This document shows positions 12,499-21,467 of a stretch of 64,000 nucleotides of DNA, piece after piece. The DNA comes from Klebsiella huaxiensis (GTDB lineage Bacteria > Pseudomonadota > Gammaproteobacteria > Enterobacterales > Enterobacteriaceae). Under the pieces are notes generated by a model. It was given only the letters and a program-made list of their open reading frames with translations, had not been told where the DNA came from and ran no database searches. Made by a program: the position numbers and the translations under genes. Each line of letters opens with the position of its first letter. Position 1 is the first letter of the stretch. The stretch is taken from contig NZ_CP036175.1 of NCBI RefSeq assembly GCF_003261575.2, positions 1,364,001-1,428,000 on the forward strand, in the 5' to 3' direction.

Positions 12499-13851
12499 AT
12501 GCATGCCAAAAAACTCCTGCACTATCAGCGTATTGCCCGACAGCTTAAGTCGGCCATTGAGAGTGGCGAACTGATGCCAGGCGGCAGGCTGCCGGCGAGT
12601 CGGGTCTATGCGCAGGAACTCGGTGTGTCGAGGGCGACGATAGAAAACGCCTGGGGTGAGTTGGTGGCGCAGGGCTGGTTGGAGCGGCGCGGGCAGGCGG
12701 GGACCTTTGTCAGCGAGCGTCTCAGTCCGCAGCAATGCGCTCCTGTACAGCCTGGTGCGGGCGACGAACCGATGGCACCGCTGCCGTTTCAACTTGGGCT
12801 CCCGGCGCTGGATCTGTTTCCTCGCGGGCTGTGGGCGAGGGTGATGGGCCGACGGCTGCGCACGCAAACGCGCTCTGATCTTGCTCCCGGCGATCCATGC
12901 GGCGAGATGATCCTGCGCCGGGCCATCGTTGATTATTTACGTCTATCGCGCAGTATTGAGTGTCGGCCTGAGCAGGTGTTGGTAACCGGTAGCTATGCTG
13001 CATCAATGCGCCTTATCCTGCGCACCCTGGCCCGACCGGGCCAGAACATGTGGATGGAGGACCCTGGGTTTCCGCTGATCCGACCCATTGTGAGTGGGGA
13101 AGGGGTAAAGATAAATCCCGTCCCGGTTGACGATGAGGGGATGGATATCGCCTGGGCGCAGCAGCACTATCCGGATGCGCATTTTGCTCTGCTGACCCCA
13201 GCTCACCAAAGCCCGCTCGGTGTTGCGCTATCGCTGGCCAGGCGCAGGCAGCTATTGCAATGGGCGGCGCAGAACGACGCGTGGATTATTGAGGATGACT
13301 ACGATAGTGAGTTTCGCTATCACGGTAAGCCGCTGCCGCCGTTAAAAAGCCTCGACGCCCCGCAACGGGTCATCTACGCCGGGGCGTTCAGTAAATCATT
13401 TTTTCCGGCACTGCGCGCCGCCTGGCTGGTGGTACCGGAACCGCTAGTGGCGCAGTTTCGTGAACAGGCCGCGCTGATGAGCTGTAGCGTGCCGACGCTA
13501 TGGCAGCAGGCGCTGGCCGATTTTATCCGCGAGGGCCATTTCTGGCGTCATCTGAAGAAAATGCGCGCCAGCTATGCGCAGCGCCGCCAGTGGCTGGAGT
13601 CGGCGCTTCGGGAGCAGGGATTTTCGGCGGTTCCCCAACTGGGTGGGATTCAGATGGTGGTTAACGTTGAGGGAGACGATCGTCAGTTGGCCCTGCGCGG
13701 CAGGCAAGCCGGTCTGGCGGTGCAGGCGCTGAGCGACTGGCGAATTGATAGTCAGGGGGAGAAGGGACTGCTGATGAGTTTTACCAATCTGACGTCGGCA
13801 GAGAGGGCAATCGACGTGGTGCGTCAGCTCAGGTTAGCTCTGTTTTCTTAG
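12499..13851 (+). CDS. MocR/PdxR-type transcriptional regulator (GntR HTH + aminotransferase fold)
   Basis: 450-residue fusion of an N-terminal GntR winged helix (about 1-75, with MPGGRLPASRVYAQELGVSRATI) to a class I aminotransferase-like domain. The expected PLP lysine is in YAGAFSKSFFPALRAAW, preceded by IIEDDYDSEFRYHG. Such proteins are PLP-sensing regulators, usually of a divergently transcribed gene, here the AhpD-like gene. No pdxST genes are adjacent, so a role in B6 synthesis control is not supported. A bidirectional terminator follows it. Confidence 0.88.
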   Translation: MHAKKLLHYQRIARQLKSAIESGELMPGGRLPASRVYAQELGVSRATIENAWGELVAQGWLERRGQAGTFVSERLSPQQCAPVQPGAGDEPMAPLPFQLGLPALDLFPRGLWARVMGRRLRTQTRSDLAPGDPCGEMILRRAIVDYLRLSRSIECRPEQVLVTGSYAASMRLILRTLARPGQNMWMEDPGFPLIRPIVSGEGVKINPVPVDDEGMDIAWAQQHYPDAHFALLTPAHQSPLGVALSLARRRQLLQWAAQNDAWIIEDDYDSEFRYHGKPLPPLKSLDAPQRVIYAGAFSKSFFPALRAAWLVVPEPLVAQFREQAALMSCSVPTLWQQALADFIREGHFWRHLKKMRASYAQRRQWLESALREQGFSAVPQLGGIQMVVNVEGDDRQLALRGRQAGLAVQALSDWRIDSQGEKGLLMSFTNLTSAERAIDVVRQLRLALFS

Positions 13852-13879
13852 GGCAATAAAATTCTTAGGGTAATAAAAA

Positions 13880-13905
13880 CCCCTGCATACTGGAGTGTGC
13901 AGGGG
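13880..13905. terminator. Bidirectional terminator between the MocR gene and ygaM
   Basis: CCCCTGCATAC and GTGTGCAGGGG form an 11-bp stem with one mismatch and a 4-base loop in the gap between two convergent genes. It has an A-rich left flank (AATAAAAA), which serves as a U-tract for the minus strand. The plus-strand U-tract is absent. Confidence 0.65.
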
Positions 13906-13945
13906 TAGACGCGTATTTGTTATCTTCATTGGTTTGGCAATTAGA

Positions 13946-14293
13946 TTATCGGCGCAAATTCAGCAATACGCCAATAAATACCCCAACGGCGGCTGCGGCA
14001 CCGACGCTTTGCCACGGTTTGTCTCTCACGTAGCTGTCAGCGCTTCCGGCTACATCGCGGGCGCAGCCCACAGCATCACGCGCGGCCTGCTGTACGCGAT
14101 TATTACCGTTAAGGCGAGCGCGAGTCTCTTTCAGTAGCGCCTGGGCTTTTTTACGCGCGGTCTCGGCTTCGTCCTTCGCATCGCTGCCCCACGATTTCAG
14201 CACCTCTTCCAGCGTATCCGCTAATTGGCTGACATCGTTATGAATATCTTCAGCGCTGTCTTCTACGTTGTTGCGGTTTGCTCGATTGGCCAT
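13946..14293 (-). CDS. ygaM: YgaM, DUF883/ElaB-like membrane-anchored ribosome-associated protein
   Basis: 115-residue DUF883-family protein. The N-terminal half is a charged amphipathic helix (VSQLADTLEEVLKSWGSDAKDEAE). The C-terminus is one membrane helix (AAVGVFIGVLLNL) ending RR. ElaB, YqjD and YgaM of this family tether inactive ribosomes to the membrane in stationary phase. The start at 14293 (MANRANRN) has GGGAGA upstream. Confidence 0.9.
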   Translation of the reverse strand: MANRANRNNVEDSAEDIHNDVSQLADTLEEVLKSWGSDAKDEAETARKKAQALLKETRARLNGNNRVQQAARDAVGCARDVAGSADSYVRDKPWQSVGAAAAVGVFIGVLLNLRR

Positions 14294-14442
14294 GAGTTTC
14301 TCCCTTAGTTCCATTGAGTCTTTAAGTGTAGGACACGATTTCGAATTATGCTGTAGGAGGTGGTTTATGGAATTATCCGAAAGCGTTGTCTTTAATGAAT
14401 AAGGTAAGGTTGACGTGCGGTGAAAGATAACGAGGAATCAGT

Positions 14443-14793
14443 ATGTATTTAAGACCCGATGAGGTGGCGCGTGTTCTTGAAAAATCCGGCTTCACCATGG
14501 ATGTTGTGACGCAAAAGGCGTATGGATATCGTCGTGGCGATGATTATGTTTATGTGAACCGTGAAGCTCGTATGGGGCGTACCGCGTTAATTATTCATCC
14601 TGCGTTAAAAGAACGTAGTACGACGTTGTCGGATCCTGCGTCGGATATTAAAACCTGCGATCATTACGAGCAGTTTCCGTTGTATTTAGCGGGCGATGTC
14701 CAGCAGCATTATGGTATTCCGCACGGTTTTAGTTCGCGCATGGCGCTAGAGCGTTTTCTGAATGGCTTATTTGGCGAGGCGCAATATAGTTGA
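14443..14793 (+). CDS. ygaC: YgaC, DUF2002 family protein
   Basis: 116-residue soluble protein of unknown function, recognisable from [17 protein letters not shown] through [20 protein letters not shown] to [23 protein letters not shown]. In E. coli it is a Fur-regulated conserved gene. It is convergent with alaE, with a shared terminator. No catalytic motif is evident. Confidence 0.93.
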   Translation: MYLRPDEVARVLEKSGFTMDVVTQKAYGYRRGDDYVYVNREARMGRTALIIHPALKERSTTLSDPASDIKTCDHYEQFPLYLAGDVQQHYGIPHGFSSRMALERFLNGLFGEAQYS

Positions 14794-14826
14794 AAAAAAG
14801 CGGCTGGCGTAACCAGTCGCTTTTTT
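14793..14826. terminator. Bidirectional terminator ygaC/alaE
   Basis: AAAAAAAGCGGCTGG and CCAGTCGCTTTTTT form a stem with A- and T-tracts on both sides between convergent genes. It should work in either direction. Confidence 0.85.
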
Positions 14827-14833
14827 GAATGAC

Positions 14834-15283
14834 TCAGGCTTTAGCCTGCTGGTAAGGACTCACGCGGAACAGGCGGCGGCAGTAATCAAGGAAATAGCCG
14901 TACGCCGCACCCATCAGCATTGATACCACGATATTTGAACTGACCGCCGCGGCAATTTGCTGCCATTCAGCGCCAACAACCAACAGAATCGCCACGTATA
15001 CCGGTGACTGAAATGTCACATAGGCAATTACATCAGCAATATTCTTCATCCACCCAGATGGGCTGATGCGACGCGCCTGGCGCATGGCGAAATCGCGGTA
15101 AAAACCGTAAGGTACCGCAATAATAATGTTCACCGGAATCGCTACCAGTCGCGACGATAATGACTGCTGGAAGGACATGCCGGAGAGAAAAATTTCGATC
15201 ATCATGTTTACAACGGTGCAGTAAACCACCATCGCAAAGGTGTCTGCTACCGCGTGACGCAAGCGGGACTGCGCAGAGAACAT
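14834..15283 (-). CDS. alaE: L-alanine exporter AlaE
   Basis: Inner-membrane exporter of 149 residues with four hydrophobic helices, known in E. coli to expel L-alanine. The start at 15283 ([21 protein letters not shown]) matches the E. coli N-terminus; the upstream in-frame extension lacks support. The C-terminal [18 protein letters not shown] is conserved. In E. coli stpA follows on the other side; here about 500 bases of mostly AT-rich sequence do. Confidence 0.94.
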   Translation of the reverse strand: MFSAQSRLRHAVADTFAMVVYCTVVNMMIEIFLSGMSFQQSLSSRLVAIPVNIIIAVPYGFYRDFAMRQARRISPSGWMKNIADVIAYVTFQSPVYVAILLVVGAEWQQIAAAVSSNIVVSMLMGAAYGYFLDYCRRLFRVSPYQQAKA

Positions 15284-15821
15284 CGGTATGCTCCTCGAAA
15301 TTAAAGTCAATAAAGCCAAATCATTCGCAGTTAATCAGCGTTTTTGGGCTGTCTGTTTTGATGTGCGTAGATTATATCTCTGCATTAAAAGTGGCAACTA
15401 GCTATAAATTTTTATTTAATGGCTTTTTGTCGATAAAATACTCTGCATCAGGACGTTTTTTGTCCGTTACGCTACATTTGTTCTCTTTGATTATTTTTAT
15501 TTTATTTATCAATAAGATAATTAGAGAGTACGTAATAAGAATGAGATCGGTACCGTTTAGCGATGGCCGATTTTGCGACAGGATCGCGTCTTGCTGTGAT
15601 TTGTGTCACTTTTGGAGTTTTTTATGCCTGGTTTGGATTTAATGTAGCATGACGTGCTATTTAGGTTGTTGGGTGGCTATTCGTATTTCGTGCATGACTA
15701 TTCTTCGCAAGCATCTGCAGCGTTTTGATTCTCTACTGGCGATATATCCTGAATTATCTAAACGCTGGAAATGTAATATTGAAAACGGTGGGGAAACCCA
15801 CCGTGGTCTTTACGGGTTTGA
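15284..15821. other. Intergenic region replacing stpA
   Basis: About 540 bases between alaE and the YodC-like gene. E. coli K-12 has the H-NS paralogue stpA at this position; no stpA coding remnant is visible in any frame. The region is AT-rich at 15400-15540 and contains only short unsupported ORFs. Confidence 0.5.
15785..15804 (-). terminator. Hairpin after the YodC-like gene
   Basis: ACGGTGGG and CCCACCGT form an 8-bp stem with a 4-base loop, followed on the minus strand by TTTTC. It lies 17 bases past the stop of the small minus-strand gene and is a probable intrinsic terminator. Confidence 0.65.
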
Positions 15822-16001
15822 TTAGCACACGCCAAAATCACCATCTTCTTTATAAGCCGTAACGTCGACTGACTTTAGCGTATATTTTTCACCTTGCTCA
15901 TTACTCGCCTGAACGGCAACAATTTGATCGTCATGGACTTCCACAACCTTCAATTTCGGCCCGCCTAAACGCGGTTGTACCAGATCGCCAACTGAAAACA
16001 T
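15822..16001 (-). CDS. YodC family small protein (DUF2158)
   Basis: A 59-residue protein, too short for many gene callers. It begins MFSVGDLVQPRLGGPKLKV and continues with a small beta-barrel-like pattern containing VDVTAYKEDGDFGVC. The GDxVxxxxGGPxMxV opening is characteristic of DUF2158/YodC proteins, whose function is unknown. GGAG lies about 9 bases upstream of ATG 16001 and a hairpin follows the stop. It occupies the place of stpA in the E. coli order. Confidence 0.8.
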   Translation of the reverse strand: MFSVGDLVQPRLGGPKLKVVEVHDDQIVAVQASNEQGEKYTLKSVDVTAYKEDGDFGVC

Positions 16002-16066
16002 GGTTCTTCTCCTTTGTACTGATAAAAATTATTGCTGCTAATAACCATAGCTTAGCAAAAGCGCGC

Positions 16067-16193
16067 TATACCCTAAATAATTCGAGTTGCAGGAAGGCGG
16101 CAAGAGAGCGAGTCCCCAGGAGCTTACATGAGTAAGTGACTGGGGTGAGTGAACGCAGCCAACGCACAAGCAACTTGAAGTATGACGGGTATA
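16067..16193. repeat. ERIC element (127 bp)
   Basis: Enterobacterial repetitive intergenic consensus element. It contains CCCCAGGAGCTTACAT and AAGTAAGTGACTGGGGTGAG, the two cores used as classic ERIC-PCR primer sites. It is bounded by the inverted ends TATACCC and GGGTATA. Its full length is 127 bases with no internal insertion. It lies between the YodC-like gene and ygaP. Confidence 0.95.
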
Positions 16194-16218
16194 AACAACT
16201 GGCCGAAAGAGGTAGACG

Positions 16219-16740
16219 TTAACGACGGTTCCACGGCATCACCGCTAGCAGACGCGCCATACCGCAAAAACCAGTCACTCCGGCGAAGGTTAATCCGGCC
16301 CCAACGAATGCGCTGAGCAGGAAAAAGCTGCTGCCGAGGGAATAGCCCAACGCCACGCCGAGTAAAATCAGCACGCCCGCGGCGATTTGCACCTGACGCA
16401 TCAGCGGCAGCGGCTGCGACTTGTCCTCTTGCACCGGCAGCCCCGCAGCTCTCCACGCCTGAATTCCTCCCGCCAGCAGTTTTACCTGTGCCGGAGCGGC
16501 AGCTTGCGCCAGACGAGCGGCATTATTCTGGGTACGCGAGCCCGCCTGGCAGTGAAACACGATCGTTTCGTCAGCGCTTGCGTGCAGCGAAGCTCCGTTG
16601 TTCAGCGTACTCAGCGGCACCAGTTCAGCTTCAGGGATATGCTCGCGGGCGTACTCATCAGCATCGCGGATGTCGATCAGCCGTGCACCCTGGGCGATGA
16701 GCATCTGAGCTTCAGTAGGGGAAAGAGTGGCGATTGTCAT
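16219..16740 (-). CDS. ygaP: YgaP, membrane-anchored rhodanese
   Basis: Thiosulfate:cyanide sulfurtransferase of the inner membrane, 173 residues. The N-terminal rhodanese domain (about 1-105) has the active-site loop HCQAGSRTQ with the catalytic Cys. The C-terminal part is two membrane helices (about 115-160). It is transcribed with ygaV 9 bases upstream. The pair is linked to sulfide and persulfide handling in E. coli. Confidence 0.93.
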   Translation of the reverse strand: MTIATLSPTEAQMLIAQGARLIDIRDADEYAREHIPEAELVPLSTLNNGASLHASADETIVFHCQAGSRTQNNAARLAQAAAPAQVKLLAGGIQAWRAAGLPVQEDKSQPLPLMRQVQIAAGVLILLGVALGYSLGSSFFLLSAFVGAGLTFAGVTGFCGMARLLAVMPWNRR

Positions 16741-16749
16741 GAACGTTCC

Positions 16750-17049
16750 TTAAGGACAATAGATGGATTTTAGCGTAGCGACGATTTGCTGAACCGCGGG
16801 CTGGGTGATGAAGTAGTGAATTCGCTGCGCCTGGCGTTCGCTGCCGATAAGCCCTTCGTCTCGCATACGGGTGAGATGTTGTGAGGTTGCCGAAGGGCTC
16901 AGGCCGGTGATCCGCGCAAGCTCACCAGCACTGGTGTGCGGGGTTTCGCAAAGCATGCACAGAATCAATAGCCTGCTGGGGTGACTCATGGCTTTCAACA
17001 GGGCGGCGGCTTCCCCGGCGCTGGTCTGTAGCTGTTCGGGTGTATTCAT
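16750..17049 (-). CDS. ygaV: YgaV, ArsR-family sulfide-responsive regulator
   Basis: 99-residue ArsR-type winged helix with HTSAGELARITGLSPSATSQHLTRMRDEGLI. Cysteines near residues 31 and 34 and at the C-terminus (SIYCP) fit the known persulfide-sensing mechanism of this SqrR-like family. It is autoregulated together with ygaP in E. coli. It starts at 17049 with AT-rich sequence upstream. Confidence 0.92.
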   Translation of the reverse strand: MNTPEQLQTSAGEAAALLKAMSHPSRLLILCMLCETPHTSAGELARITGLSPSATSQHLTRMRDEGLIGSERQAQRIHYFITQPAVQQIVATLKSIYCP

Positions 17050-17167
17050 TTATTTTAGTCTTTTCTAAATTTAGTAAAGTCTAAAGTAAAAGATAATATT
17101 GTGCCAGCAATGGATGCTTCTGCGGCTAAATTGTTTGTCAGAAATCAGGATAATTCATTGCCGCCGG

Positions 17168-17184
17168 GTTAAGCGTAACTTAAG
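17168..17184 (+). promoter_or_regulatory. Putative BasR/PmrA box upstream of the PAP2 phosphatase gene
   Basis: GTTAAG-CGTAA-CTTAAG matches the PmrA/BasR direct-repeat box (YTTAAK, five bases, YTTAAK) at all but the first base. It lies 47 bases before the phosphatase start, with a -10-like GATAAT 10 bases downstream. In Salmonella and E. coli the ybjG gene, the closest homologue, belongs to this regulon, which supports the call. Confidence 0.65.
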
Positions 17185-17230
17185 CCTGGATAGCGATAAT
17201 GACGGTAATATGACTGCACGAGTTATTGCT

Positions 17231-17827
17231 ATGAACGCACTGGAAACCTTCAATCAAAGCGCTTTTTTAGCGCTGAATGCATCGCCCGGCACGCCGGACG
17301 CTATCCTCTCATTGGCTCGCTTTTCGGCTAGTGGGATAATCTTTGTGGTGCCGCTCATTTTGCTCTGGCTGTGGTTTTCAGGAGGGCGGCAGGGGCATCG
17401 GCAGGCGTTGTTTTGTACCCTGAGCATTTTGACCGCGCTGGGGCTGGGATTTATCTGTGGCATGCTGTGGTTTCACCCGCGGCCGTTTATGATTTCTCTT
17501 GGCCATACCTGGATAAGCCATCCGGCGGATAACTCTTTCCCGAGCGACCATGGAACGGTGATGTTTAGCGCTGCTTTTGCACTGCTGTCGCTGCGTTTAC
17601 GCGCCGCGGGGCTTTTTTTGCTGTTTGCGGCGCTGCCCGTAGCCTGGGCACGAATCTTTCTGGGGGTTCACTTTCCGCTGGATATGGCAGGGTCGGTGCT
17701 GGTTTCGGCCTGCGGTGTCTGCATCGCGAAGCTTATCTGGCAGGGCGCTGGACGGCGCTTAACTTCGTTGTGCGAAGCGATGAGCAGGCGGATATTCTCC
17801 TGGCTACCGCCGCGCTTCACGCCCTGA
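17231..17827 (+). CDS. PAP2-family undecaprenyl-diphosphatase (YbjG-like)
   Basis: Integral membrane phosphatase of 198 residues. The three PAP2 signature motifs are present: HPRPF, PSDHGTVMFS and ARIFLGVHFPLD. It probably recycles undecaprenyl pyrophosphate on the periplasmic side, as YbjG does. I chose ATG 17231 (MNALETFNQSAFLALNA) because it aligns with the start of YbjG; an ATG at 17210 is an alternative and neither has a strong ribosome binding site. Its likely regulation is through the BasR-type box upstream. It converges on the sigma-54 activator gene. Confidence 0.85.
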   Translation: MNALETFNQSAFLALNASPGTPDAILSLARFSASGIIFVVPLILLWLWFSGGRQGHRQALFCTLSILTALGLGFICGMLWFHPRPFMISLGHTWISHPADNSFPSDHGTVMFSAAFALLSLRLRAAGLFLLFAALPVAWARIFLGVHFPLDMAGSVLVSACGVCIAKLIWQGAGRRLTSLCEAMSRRIFSWLPPRFTP

Positions 17828-17841
17828 GCGAAAGCAGGGCG

Positions 17842-19641
17842 CTATGCTTTATGACTTCCACGACGGGCGGCGCGACGATACAAGGTACTGCGCGCCACAC
17901 CTAACGCCTGTGCGGCTTTGCTGATGTTGCCGTTGTAGCTTGCCAGGGTGTCGGCAATCAACTGGGCATCATGCTGTTGAAGCCCGCGCGGTGCGAGAGC
18001 GACGGGTTGGGTACGATATTCATTGGGCAGAGCATTGATCCCCAGCCTCTCGCCCTCTTCGGTCAGCGCCAGCAGTACCCTCATCAGGCTTTGCAACTGA
18101 CGAACGTTTCCTGGCCACGGCAGCGCCGCCAGGTGTTCGCATAGCTCAGGTGTCAGGGTGACCCGTCGTTTTTCTCCGCCCAGATCCCGCCACAACTGCT
18201 GTATAAATGCAGGTAGTTCAGTCCAGGCGCGCAGCGGCGGCAGCGTCAGGGCATATTCGCGCAGTCGATAGAGCAGGTCTTCGCGGAAGGTACCTTCGTC
18301 GACGCGCTGGGCCAGGTTGCGGTGAGTGGCGCAAATCACCGCGAAGTTGACAGGTGAACTCTGGCTGGCGCCAAGCGGTGTTACTTCTTTCTCCTGAAGG
18401 ATCCGCAGCAGTCGGGTCTGTAGTGCTAATGGCATATCGCCAATCTCATCAAGAAACAGCACGCCGCCATCGGCCTCTCGAATCTTGCCGATATAACCGT
18501 TTTTGTTGGCACCTGTAAAAGCACCGGGCTGATAGCCAAACAGCTCGGACTCAATCAGCGACTCGGGAATGGCGGCGCAGTTGATGGCGACGAATTTACC
18601 GCTGTGCCAGCGGCTGTGCTGATGAATCATACGGCTGACGTACTCTTTGCCGCAGCCAGTCTCCCCTTCAATACACAAGCCAATTCCGGCGTTAAGCAGG
18701 CGTACCAGCTTTTCGCCTTCATGTTGGCTGGAGAAGGGGAAGTTGATGGTTGGCCGCTCTGGCATTGTCACGCTGGTGCGATTTGGCGCGCGTAAGCGGT
18801 AATAGTAGTTCTGGCGTCCAGCGGTGAACGGCAGCGGCACGCTGACGGCGGTTTGCTGAAGTTGGGGGAAAAGCTGCTGGAAGGTGATGTGCCCAAACTG
18901 CGCCGCGTTGAGGCTGAGTTCGCGCATCGCCAGCCGGTTACCGGCGGTCAGCACATTATCGGTAAAAATCAGCAGCAACTCCTCCACGCTGTCGAGTTTT
19001 TCGGCCCGGGGATGCAGGCTCATCAGCCACTGCTGCGGATGCAGGCTCTGTTTGACCCACAGATATTCTATCTGTTTCGCTGCGCCTTTTACCCAGGCCA
19101 GGGTCTGGGTATGCGGATAGTGGGCCGGGCCGGAGATATCCAGCACGCCTGCAATTTGTCCGTCGGGGCTTTGCAGCGGCACGGCGGCGCAATAAAGCTC
19201 CTGATTGCTGGTCAGGAAATGCTGACGACCATCGATTTCGCAGCAGTCGTCAATCGCCAGCGCGGTGCCTATGGCGTTGGTGCCGCGCCCGCTCTCGCTC
19301 CACAGATTTCCCGGGGCTAAGGCAAAGCGCTGTGCCTTCTGCATGGCATCCAGGTTGCCGAAGGTTTGCAGGACCAGGCCGCTGGCGTCGGAGAGAATCA
19401 CCACCGATTGCAGGTCGCTAACCTTGCCTGATAGCCCATTGACCACCGGCTGCGTCAGCCTTTGTATGCGGTGATGGCTGGCAAGCCTGTCGGCCAGTTC
19501 GCTAGCGTGCAAACGAGGAAAGTCATCCGTGGCGGGGTCGAGGCCATAGCGTTGGCTGCGACACCAGGAATCGCTCAGCAGTGGGCTCGCTTTGACCTCC
19601 GACGTCAGGGAAAACGGATTTCCTCGCACGTGACACCTCAT
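17842..19641 (-). CDS. AcoR/DhaR-type sigma-54-dependent activator
   Basis: 599-residue enhancer-binding protein. The N-terminal GAF-like sensor (about 60-240) begins with the AcoR hallmark SPLLSDSWCRSQRYGLDP. The central AAA+ domain has Walker A EGETGCGKE, the sigma-54 contact loop GAFTGA and Walker B GGVLFLDEIGD. The C-terminal Fis-type HTH is NGNISKAAQALGVARSTLYRR. It is divergent from the aldehyde dehydrogenase gene, which has a sigma-54 promoter, so it very probably activates that gene. The inducer is unknown; an alcohol, aldehyde or diol is likely. Confidence 0.9.
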   Translation of the reverse strand: MRCHVRGNPFSLTSEVKASPLLSDSWCRSQRYGLDPATDDFPRLHASELADRLASHHRIQRLTQPVVNGLSGKVSDLQSVVILSDASGLVLQTFGNLDAMQKAQRFALAPGNLWSESGRGTNAIGTALAIDDCCEIDGRQHFLTSNQELYCAAVPLQSPDGQIAGVLDISGPAHYPHTQTLAWVKGAAKQIEYLWVKQSLHPQQWLMSLHPRAEKLDSVEELLLIFTDNVLTAGNRLAMRELSLNAAQFGHITFQQLFPQLQQTAVSVPLPFTAGRQNYYYRLRAPNRTSVTMPERPTINFPFSSQHEGEKLVRLLNAGIGLCIEGETGCGKEYVSRMIHQHSRWHSGKFVAINCAAIPESLIESELFGYQPGAFTGANKNGYIGKIREADGGVLFLDEIGDMPLALQTRLLRILQEKEVTPLGASQSSPVNFAVICATHRNLAQRVDEGTFREDLLYRLREYALTLPPLRAWTELPAFIQQLWRDLGGEKRRVTLTPELCEHLAALPWPGNVRQLQSLMRVLLALTEEGERLGINALPNEYRTQPVALAPRGLQQHDAQLIADTLASYNGNISKAAQALGVARSTLYRRAARRGSHKA

Positions 19642-19687
19642 GGCGGGTTAGTTGTGTTGCAATATTGTAGCTGTGTGGTTTATTTGA

Positions 19688-19704
19688 TGTTGCGATTTGC
19701 GACA
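19688..19704. promoter_or_regulatory. Putative activator binding site (UAS) for the sigma-54 promoter
   Basis: TGTTGC-GATTT-GCGACA is a near-perfect inverted repeat about 84 bases upstream of the -24 element, between the activator gene and its presumed target. A further half-site (GCAACA) lies near 19722 and another TGTTGC at 19653. The spacing suits an enhancer-binding protein dimer. Confidence 0.55.
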
Positions 19705-19787
19705 CATAAGAAAAAATAGGCGCAACAGAAAAATGGAGTGAGTATTTAATTTATTGAATATAAATAAGTTTTAAGAAAAAAGAAAAG

Positions 19788-19804
19788 TGGCATAACCCCT
19801 GCAA
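19788..19804 (+). promoter_or_regulatory. Sigma-54 (-24/-12) promoter of the aldehyde dehydrogenase gene
   Basis: TGGCATAACCCCTGCAAT carries GG and GC exactly ten bases apart, as required by RpoN holoenzyme. It lies about 80 bases upstream of the dehydrogenase start and next to an AcoR-type activator gene. Confidence 0.85.
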
Positions 19805-19881
19805 TAGCGTTTAGGTGCAGCGAGCGATCGTACAAAACTAATATGCCGCTGCGCCTCAACCCTACATGAAGGAGATTTGCG

Positions 19882-21402
19882 ATGCGTTATGCACATCCTG
19901 GCACGCCGGGCGCTTTGGTTTCACTGAAGTCTGCTTACAGTAACTTTATTGACGGTAAATTTATTGAACCGATCGGCGGCGAATTCTTTATGAATACCTC
20001 CCCGGTCGATGGTAGCGATATTGGGCAGTTCCCGCGTTCTGATGCCAAAGATATCGACTTTGCCCTTGATGCGGCGCACCGGGCCGCCGATGCCTGGGGC
20101 AAAACCTCGGCTCAGCATCGCGCTAATCTGCTGTTGCAGGTTGCCGATCGTATCGAGGCTAACCTGGAATACCTGGCGGTGGCGGAGAGTTGGGATAATG
20201 GCAAACCAATCCGCGAGACCCTTAACGCCGACCTGCCGCTGGCGGTCGATCACTTCCGCTATTTTGCCGGCTGCCTGCGCGCGCAGGAGGGGAGTACGGC
20301 GGAGATCGACGAGACTACTGTGGCCTACCACTTCCATGAACCACTAGGCGTGGTCGGGCAAATTATTCCGTGGAACTTTCCGCTATTGATGGCCGCCTGG
20401 AAGCTGGCTCCAGCGCTCGCGGCCGGTAACTGCGTCGTGCTGAAACCCGCGGAGCAGACGCCGCTGGGTATTACTCTGCTGATGGAGATCATTGGCGATC
20501 TGTTCCCGGCAGGGGTACTCAACGTGGTGCAGGGCTTTGGTAAAGAGGCGGGTGAAGCGCTGGCGACCAGCAAACGTATTGCTAAGATTGCGTTCACCGG
20601 TTCAACGCCGGTTGGACGCCATATCATGGCCTGCGCTGCTGAGAACATCATACCTTGTACCGTCGAGCTCGGCGGTAAGTCGCCGAATATCTATTTTGCC
20701 GACGTGATGGAAGGCGAAGAGGAGTTTATTGAGAAGGCAGTTGAAGGCCTGGTGCTCGGCTTCTTTAACCAGGGGGAGGTCTGTACCTGCCCGTCCCGCG
20801 CGCTGATTCAGGAGTCTATCTATGAACCCTTTATGCAACGGGTGATGGCAAAAGTGGCGCAAATCCGCCGCGGCGATCCCTTTGATACCGACACGATGAT
20901 TGGTGCTCAGGCGTCGCGTCAGCAGTTCGATAAGATCCTTTCTTATATCAAGATCGCCCGCGACGAAGGCGGCAAGATCCTGACCGGGGGGGAACGCGGC
21001 AATATCTCCGCCGAACTGGATAACGGTTTCTATATTCAGCCGACGCTGATTCAGGGCCGTAACGATATGCGCAGCTTCCAGGAGGAGATCTTTGGCCCGG
21101 TTATCGGCGTCACCACCTTTAAAGATGAAGCGGAGGCGCTGTCTATTGCCAACCAGACCCAGTTTGGTCTCGGCGCTGGCGTCTGGACGCGGGATACCAA
21201 TCTGGCGTATCGCATGGGGCGCGGTATTAAAGCCGGTCGTGTGTGGACTAACTGCTACCATATCTACCCGGCGCATGCGGCCTTCGGCGGTTACAAACAG
21301 TCTGGCGTTGGGCGCGAAACGCATAAAATGGCCCTTAATGCCTACCAGCAGACGAAAAACCTGCTGGTGAGCTACGGTACTGCACCGTTAGGTCTGTTCT
21401 GA
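19882..21402 (+). CDS. NAD-dependent aldehyde dehydrogenase (ExaC/AcoD/AldB type)
   Basis: 506-residue cytoplasmic dehydrogenase oxidising acetaldehyde-like substrates to acids. The NAD-binding segment is [21 protein letters not shown], the general base lies in ELGGKSPNI and the catalytic cysteine in [12 protein letters not shown]. The length and C-terminal [18 protein letters not shown] resemble the AcoD/ExaC group. GGAG lies before ATG 19882. It has its own sigma-54 promoter and a strong terminator, so it is monocistronic. E. coli AldB is the nearest familiar relative. Confidence 0.9.
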   Translation: MRYAHPGTPGALVSLKSAYSNFIDGKFIEPIGGEFFMNTSPVDGSDIGQFPRSDAKDIDFALDAAHRAADAWGKTSAQHRANLLLQVADRIEANLEYLAVAESWDNGKPIRETLNADLPLAVDHFRYFAGCLRAQEGSTAEIDETTVAYHFHEPLGVVGQIIPWNFPLLMAAWKLAPALAAGNCVVLKPAEQTPLGITLLMEIIGDLFPAGVLNVVQGFGKEAGEALATSKRIAKIAFTGSTPVGRHIMACAAENIIPCTVELGGKSPNIYFADVMEGEEEFIEKAVEGLVLGFFNQGEVCTCPSRALIQESIYEPFMQRVMAKVAQIRRGDPFDTDTMIGAQASRQQFDKILSYIKIARDEGGKILTGGERGNISAELDNGFYIQPTLIQGRNDMRSFQEEIFGPVIGVTTFKDEAEALSIANQTQFGLGAGVWTRDTNLAYRMGRGIKAGRVWTNCYHIYPAHAAFGGYKQSGVGRETHKMALNAYQQTKNLLVSYGTAPLGLF

Positions 21403-21436
21403 TCGAATAGCGGTTAAGCCCTTCGTTAATTAACGT

Positions 21437-21467
21437 AACCCGCAATCTTTGGTTAAGATTGCGGGTT
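21437..21467 (+). terminator. Terminator of the aldehyde dehydrogenase gene
   Basis: AACCCGCAATCTT and AAGATTGCGGGTT form a perfect 13-bp stem with a 5-base loop, followed by TATT. It lies 35 bases after the stop codon. Confidence 0.9.

Noticed and set aside
12433..12867. 144-codon minus-strand ORF across the MocR start
   Set aside because: It overlaps the GntR domain of the regulator and would erase the divergent promoter; proline/arginine-rich shadow.
20602..21324. 240-codon open frame on the minus strand
   Set aside because: It is antisense to the aldehyde dehydrogenase gene, with no motif or ribosome binding site support.
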